Below, in pieces: positions 17,364-26,037 of a stretch of 50,893 nucleotides of DNA. How positions within the stretch are numbered: position 1 is the stretch's first letter; every line of letters starts with the position of its first letter. The notes under the pieces were generated by a model, which worked only from the letters and a program-made list of their open reading frames with translations, ran no database searches and was not told the origin of the DNA. The position numbers and the translations under genes were made by a program. Origin of the DNA: Bacteriovoracaceae bacterium. GTDB lineage: Bacteria; Bdellovibrionota; Bacteriovoracia; Bacteriovoracales; Bacteriovoracaceae. The stretch covers positions 1 through 50,893 of the forward strand of contig CANFHC010000023.1 of the NCBI GenBank assembly GCA_947446575.1. The letters run 5' to 3'.

Positions 17364-18647
17364 TTATTCTTTAAAGAATTGCGATACCTGATCTACGTAC
17401 TCAACTGTCTTCATTCCCAAAAGAACAAAATCAATGCCATAGTTTAAGTATGCTTCAATGACATCAACTGAAAATACCTGACCAGTTTGACTAGGTATAA
17501 GTCCAACACTTTCAGCCTGAGCTTTAAAGGTATTTGCTTTTTTAGTCATATTTAATCTAGCAAACTTCAAAGAGTGATCGAGTAGTTGATAAAAAGGAGC
17601 TGCATCAGCGGCACTCAATCCACCATCTCCCCAAATGCGAGCAATGAATGGAAAAAAATGACCGTAATAAACTTGCTCAACTGCATCGGTTGTTGGAAGT
17701 GTACTCCACAGCTCATTAAACTGCTTAATAAGCGGTAATTCTAAAAAGTCCTGAGCGTCTACTAACTCGTCTCCAACGGTCGCTGCCAGCCACTTCTCTT
17801 CAATGAATTTCATACATACTTGATAATCGTGGATCGCACTCTTTTCATCAAAATCTTTTGTAATAAATTCATAAGTGGCCAATCTCACCAATTGATTATT
17901 AGTGAACGCATTTAATGGTCTATTAGACAAAGTTGTTAAATTATTAAGTTTCGCGAGCTCCAATAAACTCTCATCCCCATAGTCTCCAAATTTTTCGAGA
18001 GCTCCAATTTCAATTAAATTAAACGGGAATTGAATAGTCGAAAAATGATTTTTAGCACCGATGGATTTAGCTACTTCTAAAACTTTTGCTAAATTTGTCA
18101 CTTCTGGATCGTTGAGCGGCAAAACAAAATTGTTGGAACTTATTCCATAAGATTTTATTCTTCCAAGTCTCACTTCTTCTTCTAAATAAAGAAACGCCTT
18201 GGCAATTCTCTTATAATACTCTGCTTGATTGGCCTCGGGTGTTTTAAAATAGTATTCAGGATTATGTAGGAGAAAAGTATCGATAGATGAACGATTTAAT
18301 CTTTTTAAAGAAAGATCAATTTGATTTTTTAAAAAATCAGGGTGAATAGAATGTTTGAGATCTTCACTAATATTTACTAAATCGAGAACGGCCAATCCCT
18401 GCAAATTTAATTCTTCGATAACTTTTAAATTGGCCCCTTGAATATAACCGGCCTTAGTGACTATGTGGGGATTAAATTCTGGATGCTCTGTAAGCACATA
18501 ACCGATCAATTCTTCAGATTCTCCATTCGTATAATTTGATGATGTATCAATTAATGAACAACCTAATGTTAGAGCGTGAATCATTGCATTTTTATGTTCT
18601 GCTGAGCGAACGCTCATCCGATACGTACCAAGTCCAATTTGTCCCAT
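17364..18647 (-). CDS. Aldo/keto reductase
   Basis: 427 residues, longer than the usual 300-330. The N-terminus GLGTYRMS and LIDTSSNYTNGESEELIG carry catalytic Asp34 and Tyr39; Lys65 (IVTKAGYIQG) and His128 (FLLHNPEYY) complete the tetrad. The rest fits a TIM barrel with a modified C-terminal end, roughly 100 residues longer than normal (after SNRPLNAFTNNQLVRLATYE). It reduces aldehydes or ketones with NADPH; substrate unknown. GAGAGGA lies seven bases before the ATG. It starts 12 bases after the protease stop, so the two are co-transcribed. Confidence 0.88.
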   Translation of the reverse strand: MGQIGLGTYRMSVRSAEHKNAMIHALTLGCSLIDTSSNYTNGESEELIGYVLTEHPEFNPHIVTKAGYIQGANLKVIEELNLQGLAVLDLVNISEDLKHSIHPDFLKNQIDLSLKRLNRSSIDTFLLHNPEYYFKTPEANQAEYYKRIAKAFLYLEEEVRLGRIKSYGISSNNFVLPLNDPEVTNLAKVLEVAKSIGAKNHFSTIQFPFNLIEIGALEKFGDYGDESLLELAKLNNLTTLSNRPLNAFTNNQLVRLATYEFITKDFDEKSAIHDYQVCMKFIEEKWLAATVGDELVDAQDFLELPLIKQFNELWSTLPTTDAVEQVYYGHFFPFIARIWGDGGLSAADAAPFYQLLDHSLKFARLNMTKKANTFKAQAESVGLIPSQTGQVFSVDVIEAYLNYGIDFVLLGMKTVEYVDQVSQFFKE

Positions 18648-18659
18648 AAACCTATCCTC

Positions 18660-19544
18660 TCAAAGTGGCAGGACATCGCTTATACGGCTGACTCCTTCAC
18701 CTTTAGTTCCTAATTCATAAACTTGATTACGATAGCATCCCTTGACTGGATCCTCCACAAAATCATCTTCTCCGCGCACTAAAATTCCTTCAACTTCGAG
18801 TGTTTTACTATTAAAAACTGGTGAACCTGAATTCCCTTCAAATGAATCGAGTGTAGCCTTAAAAAAATGAGGATTGCTGATATCCGTAATGCCAGTATTG
18901 CCAGAAGAAATCAAAGGTAGCCCCAAAGGATGACCAATCATAAAAACTTGATCATCTAATTTTAGAGAACCTTTGCTTCTTAATTTTAGTGGTCTTCGAT
19001 CTAATACTTTTTCTTTTAATCGAATGACAGCAAAATCTCTTGTTGCCTCCGCATCAAATTGATTTTTTAATATCTCACTGCACTCGTATACTAAATTATT
19101 GCTGACTTTGTATCCAGTTTCAATTTCCTGTTCTGCCCTGACATTAAAAATAATTTTTTTATTAGCACAATCATCTGCGCTCATAAAGCAATGACCGGCG
19201 CTCAAAAGTAAGTCCGGTGCAATTAAAAAACCTGTACAGGAATTTAGTGAATGATGAGTGGCAAACTTTTCAGTTAAACAACTATTTACTCCATCCAAAT
19301 CAGTCAAGCTCTTGGCGGAAATGAATGTTCGCCCGAATTGTTTTATAAGAGCATCCCTCGAAACAATGAGTGCAACGGATTTTGAGAGTTCATTAATTGT
19401 AGCAGAGGAGTTTTTATCGACAAATTTTCTTTCATCAAGACCATAGATAGCAGAAGAGCCCTGAGTCGTATTAATAAGTGCGGCGTTAAGACTACTAGTC
19501 ATTTGTAACAAAAGAAGACTTAAAAATAAAACCCGCCCCATCAC
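18660..19544 (-). CDS. Exported trypsin-fold serine protease (V8-like)
   Basis: 294 residues with a signal peptide (first 21 residues). The triad is visible: His118 in LLLSAGHCF, Asp170 in TRDFAVIRL, Ser239 in EGNSGSPVF. Cys103 and Cys119 flank the histidine as the usual disulfide. The fold and SxxGHPLGLP motif fit the V8/glutamyl-endopeptidase group, consistent with secreted proteases for degrading host or prey proteins. It is paralogous to the next protease gene upstream (19627-20499), and it is followed closely by the aldo/keto reductase. Confidence 0.92.
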   Translation of the reverse strand: MMGRVLFLSLLLLQMTSSLNAALINTTQGSSAIYGLDERKFVDKNSSATINELSKSVALIVSRDALIKQFGRTFISAKSLTDLDGVNSCLTEKFATHHSLNSCTGFLIAPDLLLSAGHCFMSADDCANKKIIFNVRAEQEIETGYKVSNNLVYECSEILKNQFDAEATRDFAVIRLKEKVLDRRPLKLRSKGSLKLDDQVFMIGHPLGLPLISSGNTGITDISNPHFFKATLDSFEGNSGSPVFNSKTLEVEGILVRGEDDFVEDPVKGCYRNQVYELGTKGEGVSRISDVLPL

Positions 19545-19626
19545 TTTCTACCTAGGTGAAATTAAGTAGGCAGATCCTATCATTTATTACAATTTTGATA
19601 GCAAAATCTGTAGTTTTTACACTCTT

Positions 19627-20499
19627 TTAATGAATAAAATCCTTCAGTTCTTTGATATTTGTAATGCGTGTGACATCTTCGCCACGGCATTCATTCATTT
19701 TACAAACTTTAGGCCGGTAACAATTCATTTCAGAGTCCAAAACATAGTCTTGCTCCCCACGAACCAATATTCCTTCAACGGCGCCTGTTTTTGAATCAAA
19801 CACAGCAGAACCAGAGTTACCCCCGAACGTGTCTAAATTAGCTTGAAAATAATATTTATTCTTATTACTGCGAACAAAAGCATTATCAGAAATTTTAGTT
19901 GGTAAACCAGATGGGTGACCGATTACTACAATTTCAGCATTTTTACTAATCTTACCTGATTTTCTAAAAGCAAGCGGCTCTCGATTGCTCGGTCTATCTA
20001 ATTTTACTAAGGCAAAATCATTGTATGTACTGTCATCAAGTGCTCGAGCGATAATTTGAGTACACTTATAAATATCTTTTTTATTAATATTAAAAACATT
20101 CAACTCACTAGTAGTATTGGCATAATCAAAAACCCAAGAATTGCTTTCACAATCACTCATCGTTTGTATGCAATGACCTGCAGTTAATAATAAATCTTTA
20201 CCAACTAAGAATCCAGAACACATCGCTGCAGTTTGTTGTTTAGCAAATTTAGCATCGGAGCAAATTCCATCGCCTTCGAGTGTTCCACTTTTAATAGTAG
20301 AATAATCACCAAGCGTTTCAAGTGAAGATGAAGGAATCATCGCAGCCGTTGATTTAGATAATTTTTTATATATTGCCGATTGACTTTGATAAACATCAAC
20401 GCGGTTGTCTTCACCATAAACAACTTTTTCGACATCACTGGCAAGAATTGTAAACGATATTAAGAGAGAACCAACAAAGACCATATTTGTAAATCTCAT
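19627..20499 (-). CDS. Exported trypsin-fold serine protease, paralogue
   Basis: 290 residues with a signal peptide (MRFTNMVFVGSLLISFTILA). The triad is His109 (LLLTAGHCI), Asp161 (YNDFALVKL) and Ser229 (GGNSGSAVF). The two proteases share order and spacing of motifs and a common closing block (EGILVRGE.D.V.D....CYR), so they arose by tandem duplication. It has extra cysteines near the C-terminus (KVCKMNECRGED) that the sister lacks. Secreted or periplasmic. Confidence 0.92.
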   Translation of the reverse strand: MRFTNMVFVGSLLISFTILASDVEKVVYGEDNRVDVYQSQSAIYKKLSKSTAAMIPSSSLETLGDYSTIKSGTLEGDGICSDAKFAKQQTAAMCSGFLVGKDLLLTAGHCIQTMSDCESNSWVFDYANTTSELNVFNINKKDIYKCTQIIARALDDSTYNDFALVKLDRPSNREPLAFRKSGKISKNAEIVVIGHPSGLPTKISDNAFVRSNKNKYYFQANLDTFGGNSGSAVFDSKTGAVEGILVRGEQDYVLDSEMNCYRPKVCKMNECRGEDVTRITNIKELKDFIH

Positions 20500-20536
20500 T
20501 GTATAAGCCTTTTGTAAAAGTTAGATTTTTTTAAAA

Positions 20537-20559
20537 TGGCAGCGGTGAAACCGCTGCCA
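20537..20559 (-). terminator. Rho-independent terminator
   Basis: TGGCAGCGGT / ACCGCTGCCA, a 10-bp perfect stem with a 3-base loop, lies after the stop of the exported-protein gene at 20589 on the minus strand and is followed by ATTTTAAAAAAA. The T tract is short but the stem is very strong. Confidence 0.75.
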
Positions 20560-20588
20560 ACAACGACAGGAAAGAAACTGAGAAAGTA

Positions 20589-21824
20589 TTAAAGAGCTAA
20601 ACCATCAAATGGATTTAAATATTGTGCTTGAACTCGAGCAAGCCCAGTAGAATCTGAGTTAGATTCAAAGTAACCGTATAATGCACCTTCAGTAATTTTT
20701 TGTTTTTGATAAAAAGATTTAATAAAAGCGTCTATATTGTCTTTGAAAATTGCTCCCATTGGAACAAAACTTAATCCTAATCCAGCTAAACTTAACATCA
20801 CTCTTTTTCTTACGACTTGAGTTGGACGATCGTAGTTATAAGCAACAGCTGGTCTATTTTGTAACATGCTTTCTTTGTCAAAAAGGTTAACTACTACTTT
20901 TTCATTGTTATAAGAAACTTTTTGAAAAGCGTAGTTCATACGATCACTAACTTCTGTATAAATGCTTCCAGCATTTTTAAGGTTAGTTGTCGCTAATCTG
21001 TAGTTTGTGTAAAAATTATTTACACCGTACTTTAACCAGTTGTTTTTTGCAGCACTAGATTCCCAAAAAGCAAACCAATCAATACGTGATTCATAAATTG
21101 AAGACCAAATTAGATTTACTTCATCATGAGTTAATCCCAACTCCTCTTCTTTGAAGTTTTCTAGGTAATGCATAAGCATGTTTTGATGAAACTGTCTTCT
21201 TTCAGTGATAAGTTTTTCAACTTGAACAATCACATAGCTAACAGTGTTTAGCATAGGAAGATTCGACATTCTCTTACGAGCAAAATCAAGTCCCCAAGTT
21301 ACCGCTTTATAAGTTACGTTTCTTTTGTAAAAATAAGTTGAATCATTAACATTGGCGATCATTGTTGGATCTAACATTAGAATAGCATCAGTCATTTTTC
21401 CTTGAAATTGATTAACAACATCTAAGAAAATTTGGTGACTAAAAATAAAATCAATGTTTAGAACGGCTAATTTTTTTAATGAATCTACAACAACTTCAAC
21501 GTTTTGATCAAACTCTTGCTTGCTTCCATCAAAGTTATAATCCATACCTTCTTCAAGAACATTTTTAACTTCAGCATCGTAATTTGTTACGTTGTTATTA
21601 ATTAAAGACTGCTCTTGTAATAATTGAGATCTGACCATGTTTACGTAAGGAGTAACTGAGAATTTAACAGGAAGTGTTCTATCTCTAATACCGATTAATT
21701 TTCCGTCTGCCGCTCTTACAACTTGAAAGCGTTTAAAAAATGCATCTGCTGATTTAGCCTCTGCTTTTGAAGCGTTCATTGTGAAGACACACAATAAAGC
21801 TAGCAGTAGTGATAGTGTTCTCAT
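20589..21824 (-). CDS. Exported protein of unknown function
   Basis: 411 residues from the ATG at 21824, chosen because AAGGAGG lies four bases before it; the longer in-frame reading has no site. Signal peptide MRTLSLLLALLCVFTMNASKAEA. The mature protein is helical and tyrosine/asparagine-rich with no cysteine, and its C-terminal third has a short hydrophobic segment (RVMLSLAGLGLSFVPMGAIF) that could be a membrane contact. No family recognised. It has its own terminator and strong ribosome-binding site, suggesting high expression. Confidence 0.75.
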   Translation of the reverse strand: MRTLSLLLALLCVFTMNASKAEAKSADAFFKRFQVVRAADGKLIGIRDRTLPVKFSVTPYVNMVRSQLLQEQSLINNNVTNYDAEVKNVLEEGMDYNFDGSKQEFDQNVEVVVDSLKKLAVLNIDFIFSHQIFLDVVNQFQGKMTDAILMLDPTMIANVNDSTYFYKRNVTYKAVTWGLDFARKRMSNLPMLNTVSYVIVQVEKLITERRQFHQNMLMHYLENFKEEELGLTHDEVNLIWSSIYESRIDWFAFWESSAAKNNWLKYGVNNFYTNYRLATTNLKNAGSIYTEVSDRMNYAFQKVSYNNEKVVVNLFDKESMLQNRPAVAYNYDRPTQVVRKRVMLSLAGLGLSFVPMGAIFKDNIDAFIKSFYQKQKITEGALYGYFESNSDSTGLARVQAQYLNPFDGLAL

Positions 21825-21986
21825 ATTTTCCTCCTTGAAAAACGATTGTCTTTTCTGAGTATAAATGGCTTTCACTCTATTTTAGTAGAATGTAAGAAAA
21901 TATGATTTTTGAATTTGTAATGAATAAAAAAATTATTTTTTATATCCATTAACTGTATAAAAGCAAAAATGTCGGGATTATTTTTT

Positions 21987-22412
21987 TTAAATTTCAAAAT
22001 CGTCATAAGTTTGTTCAAACTTAACATCCATTTCTTTTGTAAAAAATCGACGTGAAAAATACTGACCTGCTCTTATTGTTTTGATCATATCGTATTCTTC
22101 TAACTTTCTAAGTGCAGAGTAAACATCTTCAATCGCCAAGCCTAAATTCTTGGCCATCTCAGTATGAGACATCATTTGTGAGATACCGTGTGAGCGGTGT
22201 AAATTTGGAAAGCACCAGACCCTGCGATAGATATACATGAGCACTAAAATCTCAATGCGGCTTAATTTAAAATCGACAATTATTTTATCAAAGAATACAT
22301 CAGGGATTTCTGAAGAGGTCGCTGAATGCAATATTCCTCCCCCCCCCTTATCGTTGGTGTTACCCACTTTTTTGGATCGATGTTCGGCCAGAATAGATTG
22401 TAAATCAACCAT
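21987..22412 (-). CDS. Winged-helix DNA-binding protein
   Basis: 141 residues from the ATG at 22412, with GAGGAAG seven bases upstream. After a flexible Gly-rich N-terminus, residues about 50-125 look like a winged helix: FKLSRIEILVLMYIYRRV, then SHTEMAKNLGLAIEDVYSAL as helix-turn-helix and KLEEYDMIKTIRAG as the wing. It resembles MarR/replication-initiator-like domains but matches none I can name. Its N-terminus contains an eight-G run. It would be a cytoplasmic regulator; target unknown. Confidence 0.65.
   Translation of the reverse strand: MVDLQSILAEHRSKKVGNTNDKGGGGILHSATSSEIPDVFFDKIIVDFKLSRIEILVLMYIYRRVWCFPNLHRSHGISQMMSHTEMAKNLGLAIEDVYSALRKLEEYDMIKTIRAGQYFSRRFFTKEMDVKFEQTYDDFEI
22339..22346 (-). 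repeat. Homopolymeric G8 tract inside a regulator gene
   Basis: Eight Cs on the plus strand give GGGGGGGG on the coding strand, at about codons 23-26 of the winged-helix gene. A run of this kind in a start-proximal position is prone to slipped-strand length change. Confidence 0.8.
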
Positions 22413-22484
22413 AATCAAACTTCCTCAATATCATCATAGCATAAAACAAGATTGAAAATCTACCATCGCAAATGACCGACTATT

Positions 22485-23024
22485 TCAATTGAGTTTTTTT
22501 CCCATGAATAGCAGAGTCATTTGATTGAATTTTTGCTCTATTTCAAAATTAAAACCCAAGCGTTGGTAGAAAGGAATATTTGCCGCTTCCGGCGAAGTAA
22601 CAAGGTGTACACCAATTATTTTTCTATTTTTTAAATCTTCACAATACTCATTAATTAACAAACTACCTAAACCTCTGCCTCGACAATTTGGATGAAAATT
22701 AATATGTAAGTGTGCTGGATATAAAGAGAATTGTTCAGAAAATGTGTTTAGTCCTGGTACTTCTAAGACACTTAAACTCGACTTTGAATCAATGCATCCA
22801 CTTAGATAACCTAAAACAATATCCCCTTCCATCATTATCAAAAATTCTTCTGGGTACGTTGTTAAGTAGTCACCACACCAGCGTTTAAAGAAGGCAATTT
22901 TACGCTCAGGTGTAGAAAATTCTTTTAAAGAAGATGAAAGATAAAAGATTTCCTTAATTTTTTCTATGACTAATGGTTTTACTTCATCGTTGGTTATTGA
23001 ATTAAATTTTATCGTATTAATCAT
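22485..23024 (-). CDS. GNAT-family N-acetyltransferase
   Basis: 179 residues. Motif A is HPNCRGRGLGSLLINEYCED (R/Q-xxGxG/A for CoA binding), followed by IGVHLVTSPEAANIPFYQRLGF, the family's motif B with Asn and Tyr. Substrate not recognisable. Its start overlaps the cca stop by four bases (ATGA), so it is the third gene in a coupled LysR-cca-GNAT cluster. Confidence 0.87.
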   Translation of the reverse strand: MINTIKFNSITNDEVKPLVIEKIKEIFYLSSSLKEFSTPERKIAFFKRWCGDYLTTYPEEFLIMMEGDIVLGYLSGCIDSKSSLSVLEVPGLNTFSEQFSLYPAHLHINFHPNCRGRGLGSLLINEYCEDLKNRKIIGVHLVTSPEAANIPFYQRLGFNFEIEQKFNQMTLLFMGKKLN

Positions 23025-24199
23025 TTTTTTAATTTTACTTCAATCGCTTTATAATAAATCAAAAAAGATCGAAGCGGTGCATCTAACAAATTTAATTCAT
23101 TGGTATCAAGTTTTATTTTTTCCCAATCTTCCCAAGAAATAATTAATTCCTTTTTTGGAAAATGTAAAAGCTCTAGCCACTCTTTTTTATCTTCTAAGTT
23201 TTTTAACTCTTTTAACAGTGGATCTTTTAGTCCCTCTTCTTTAACTTCAGTAAGAATCTTCAAGAAATCGTCTTTCGTGCATTCGTGAATTACTTCATAC
23301 GATTTGTAAAAAGATATTAGATCACGCAGTTTTTTTTCTGGCAGTGAAAAAAATCGCGAAACGTCCTGTGCATATTTAACATTTTGAAAAAAAACAAATC
23401 CCAGGATTTCTTCTTTAGAATGAAGATTTTCGGGATAAGTAAACTTTGTCCAAACAGAAAACTCACTCGGTATTTCTAATTTTTGGTCTTTAACAATCTT
23501 TGAAAATAAATTAAAAAACATGCCAGGATTCGACTTAAAAATTTCTTCTATAAAGTGGTGTTTAGAAAGTTTACTTAAATTAAACTCTCCTAACCTTGAA
23601 TAAAGTTTTTCATCTATCACAAAACGATCAAATTTTATTTGAAATCTTATCAGCCGTAAAAACCTAACTGCATCGAAAAAAAAATCACTGCTAATATTTT
23701 TTAAAAGGCCGTGCTCTAAATCGCGAATACCTTCAAAAGGATCAATTATCTTATCTCTATCCTCCTTCAGGTTAAGCTCAATTCCAATAGCGTTAATAGT
23801 AAAATCCCGGCGTTTAAATGAACTGTAATAATCTAAATTAGAATCCAAATCAGCCTCAAAATGATGATGGGAGAAATCATCTTCTTTATTTATTTCCAAC
23901 CTAGGACTACTAAACTCACATTTAAAATTGCCAAGATCAAAGCGAGTAATGAGATAAGGCAGTTCAGTAAATGAAATATTTTTATTTTTCAGAAAACTCA
24001 ACAGCTTTTGATAATAGGTAGGCCAAGATTTTTTTTCGATAAATGTATTGGCCCGTAACTCAAAATCTAAATCGTGCCCCAAAACATCTCGAAATATAAA
24101 ATCTCGAGGAGTTCCTCCGACTAACGTAAGAGTAAAACCCAAACTTTCGATTTCACCCAAGATTATTTTTAAATCTGTTGGGAGTTTCTCAATAATCAT
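23021..24199 (-). CDS. cca: tRNA nucleotidyltransferase / poly(A) polymerase family (CCA-adding)
   Basis: 392 residues. LVGGTPRDFIFRD (residues about 27-39) and GHDLDFEL (Asp43, Asp45) form the nucleotidyltransferase metal site; RRDFTINAIGIEL and FDAVRFLRLIRFQI are the class II motifs that read the ribose and fold the neck. It adds or repairs the 3' CCA of tRNAs. The tail is shorter than E. coli Cca and has no HD domain. Its start overlaps the LysR stop and its stop overlaps the GNAT start, both ATGA-type, so all three are translated together. Confidence 0.88.
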   Translation of the reverse strand: MIIEKLPTDLKIILGEIESLGFTLTLVGGTPRDFIFRDVLGHDLDFELRANTFIEKKSWPTYYQKLLSFLKNKNISFTELPYLITRFDLGNFKCEFSSPRLEINKEDDFSHHHFEADLDSNLDYYSSFKRRDFTINAIGIELNLKEDRDKIIDPFEGIRDLEHGLLKNISSDFFFDAVRFLRLIRFQIKFDRFVIDEKLYSRLGEFNLSKLSKHHFIEEIFKSNPGMFFNLFSKIVKDQKLEIPSEFSVWTKFTYPENLHSKEEILGFVFFQNVKYAQDVSRFFSLPEKKLRDLISFYKSYEVIHECTKDDFLKILTEVKEEGLKDPLLKELKNLEDKKEWLELLHFPKKELIISWEDWEKIKLDTNELNLLDAPLRSFLIYYKAIEVKLKK

Positions 24200-25101
24200 A
24201 TTTTAAATGTGTCTCGGTGAGATAATAATCGCTCTATTGTTTTTTTAATTCGAACAAGATCTTCTGATTCTTTTTGATAAACGATATAGAGTTTCCCACT
24301 TGGTGCTTCAAATTCTCCACCTAAAGTAGAAATTTTATCTTTAAAATAAGAACGATTTAAAACGTGGTTAGGAACTACAGCAATTCCTAATCCCTCGTAT
24401 ACGGCCTTTAACATATGCCCATGAGAGTTTACGGTAAAATGGATATTCATTTTTTTGGGAGTTGATTTAAATTTAAAACGGCACCATTTAAAAAAAAGAT
24501 GATCGTCTTTATCAAATAGAACTAGTGGTAATTCTTCTAAACGCTGCATCGTAAGTTTTGTTTTAAAATTAAAATCTTTATGATCTTTTGGAAAAACTAA
24601 AGTTGATTTTTCTTCCAGAAAAAATTCACGTTCACCTAATGATGGTGTCTCGTCTTCAGGCAAAATGAGAATATCGAGACGATTGTTTTCAAAATCGCTT
24701 AATAGGTCTTCAACATGTCCCATGCGTACAGAAAGTCTTAGGTCTGGATTTTCTTTGGCATAATCTACAATTTCATGAGCAAGCCAACTTTTTCCAATGC
24801 CAGTTAAAGTTCCGATGCGAACTTTCCCTTTCATTTTTTCTCGATCTTCTTGCAAGTTATCGAGTGTTTCTTGCATACTAGCAAGAAACTGAGACCCAAA
24901 TTGATAAAGTCTTTCACCTTCGCTGGTAAGAACGACGTTTTTACCACTGCGTTTAAAAATTTTTATTTCGAGTTTGCTTTCTAAGTTTTTTATACTCTGA
25001 CTAATGGCCGACTGAGTAACTCCGAGATCTTCCGCTGCCCTAGAAAAACTTTTTGCACGAGTTACAGCAACCAATGTCTGTAGTTGGGATGTTTCAATCA
25101 T
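24196..25101 (-). CDS. LysR-family transcriptional regulator
   Basis: 301 residues, normal length. Residues 1-60 form the winged helix (QLQTLVAVTRAKSFSRAAED, then LGVTQSAISQSIKNLESKL), and 90-300 form the periplasmic-binding-fold effector domain (IGTLTGIGKSWLAHEIVDY, then VVPNHVLNRSY). The target is unknown; LysR regulators usually act on divergent genes, but here the upstream neighbour (25148) is in the same direction, and the overlapping genes downstream are cca and a GNAT. Confidence 0.92.
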   Translation of the reverse strand: MIETSQLQTLVAVTRAKSFSRAAEDLGVTQSAISQSIKNLESKLEIKIFKRSGKNVVLTSEGERLYQFGSQFLASMQETLDNLQEDREKMKGKVRIGTLTGIGKSWLAHEIVDYAKENPDLRLSVRMGHVEDLLSDFENNRLDILILPEDETPSLGEREFFLEEKSTLVFPKDHKDFNFKTKLTMQRLEELPLVLFDKDDHLFFKWCRFKFKSTPKKMNIHFTVNSHGHMLKAVYEGLGIAVVPNHVLNRSYFKDKISTLGGEFEAPSGKLYIVYQKESEDLVRIKKTIERLLSHRDTFKI

Positions 25102-25147
25102 AAGTACCTCTAATAGATACTATCATATTAAATTAAAAAAATTAAAC

Positions 25148-25939
25148 TTAATTAGTTATGCATTCTAGGTAGAGATTTTGAGTAAAAGTGCTCGCCGAAT
25201 GTGTATCAAAATATTTACATGCATTTTGAAACATTTTCTTTCGTGAGCTTTCAGTCTCAGTACTACTACTGGCCTCTTCAGAAACTTGCATGTCACGTTT
25301 CATGGCAACACTTATTTTTTTTGCAGTATCAAATTCCAGTACCCAATCTTTTAAGGTCTGACAGCCTAGAAAAATTCTATTTTTATAGGCTTTTTCTACT
25401 TTTCTACACCATGCTTCTTGTGCTCGTATGGGAATTTCTATATCTACCATGGTTTTTCCAGGCTTAAATTTTACCTGCCCACTCGGCGTGACTTCGCTCC
25501 AATAGGCATAAAAAGTATCGGTTATTTTAGAATTGTATTTAGGTAAAACCCAGTCGCAAATTATTTTTTTCTTATCAATCAAATCTGGACCTTTCTCGCA
25601 ATTAGCGAGATGACTCTGAAACTCTTTTGAAAATTCTCTTGCTAGTACTTTATAATTAGAGCAACGAGTTGCATTGTCATTACTACTTAAAAAGTGATCA
25701 TAAACTTTCATTTTCCGAACTAAACTTCTTTGCTCTTTTTCTTCCGTTACAAAATTAATCACCGGATTCACGGTAGACTCAACAGCATCAGATGGTATTT
25801 TTATATCATTTTGGCAAACGACACAATCTACAGGAGCTTGTAGCTTATACTTATCGAAATCAATTTTACAAATTTCAGCTGCTCCTACTTGTATAGAAAT
25901 GAAAAAAAAGAAAAAGGATAATTTTCTTAAAATAGTCAT
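25148..25939 (-). CDS. Exported cysteine-containing protein of unknown function
   Basis: 263 residues. Signal peptide MTILRKLSFFFFFISIQVGA, then EICKIDFDKY. About nine cysteines in the mature protein, including CVVC near the N-terminus; the pattern suggests disulfides in the periplasm rather than haem, since there is no CxxCH. No family recognised. It lies just before the LysR-cca-GNAT cluster on the same strand. Confidence 0.7.
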   Translation of the reverse strand: MTILRKLSFFFFFISIQVGAAEICKIDFDKYKLQAPVDCVVCQNDIKIPSDAVESTVNPVINFVTEEKEQRSLVRKMKVYDHFLSSNDNATRCSNYKVLAREFSKEFQSHLANCEKGPDLIDKKKIICDWVLPKYNSKITDTFYAYWSEVTPSGQVKFKPGKTMVDIEIPIRAQEAWCRKVEKAYKNRIFLGCQTLKDWVLEFDTAKKISVAMKRDMQVSEEASSSTETESSRKKMFQNACKYFDTHSASTFTQNLYLECITN

Positions 25940-25978
25940 AATGAATTATTCGGAATGTCTGTAAAAGATCTTAGTGCA

Positions 25979-26013
25979 AAAAAAAGGGAGACCATAACAG
26001 TCTCCCTTTTTTT
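25979..26013 (-). terminator. Rho-independent terminator of the EF-G gene
   Basis: GGGAGAC / GTCTCCC with a CATAACA loop, flanked by A7 and T7 tracts, so it can end transcription in either direction. It lies between the EF-G stop and the exported-protein start. Confidence 0.92.
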
Positions 26014-26037
26014 GTAATCATTTAAAATTTAGGACAA

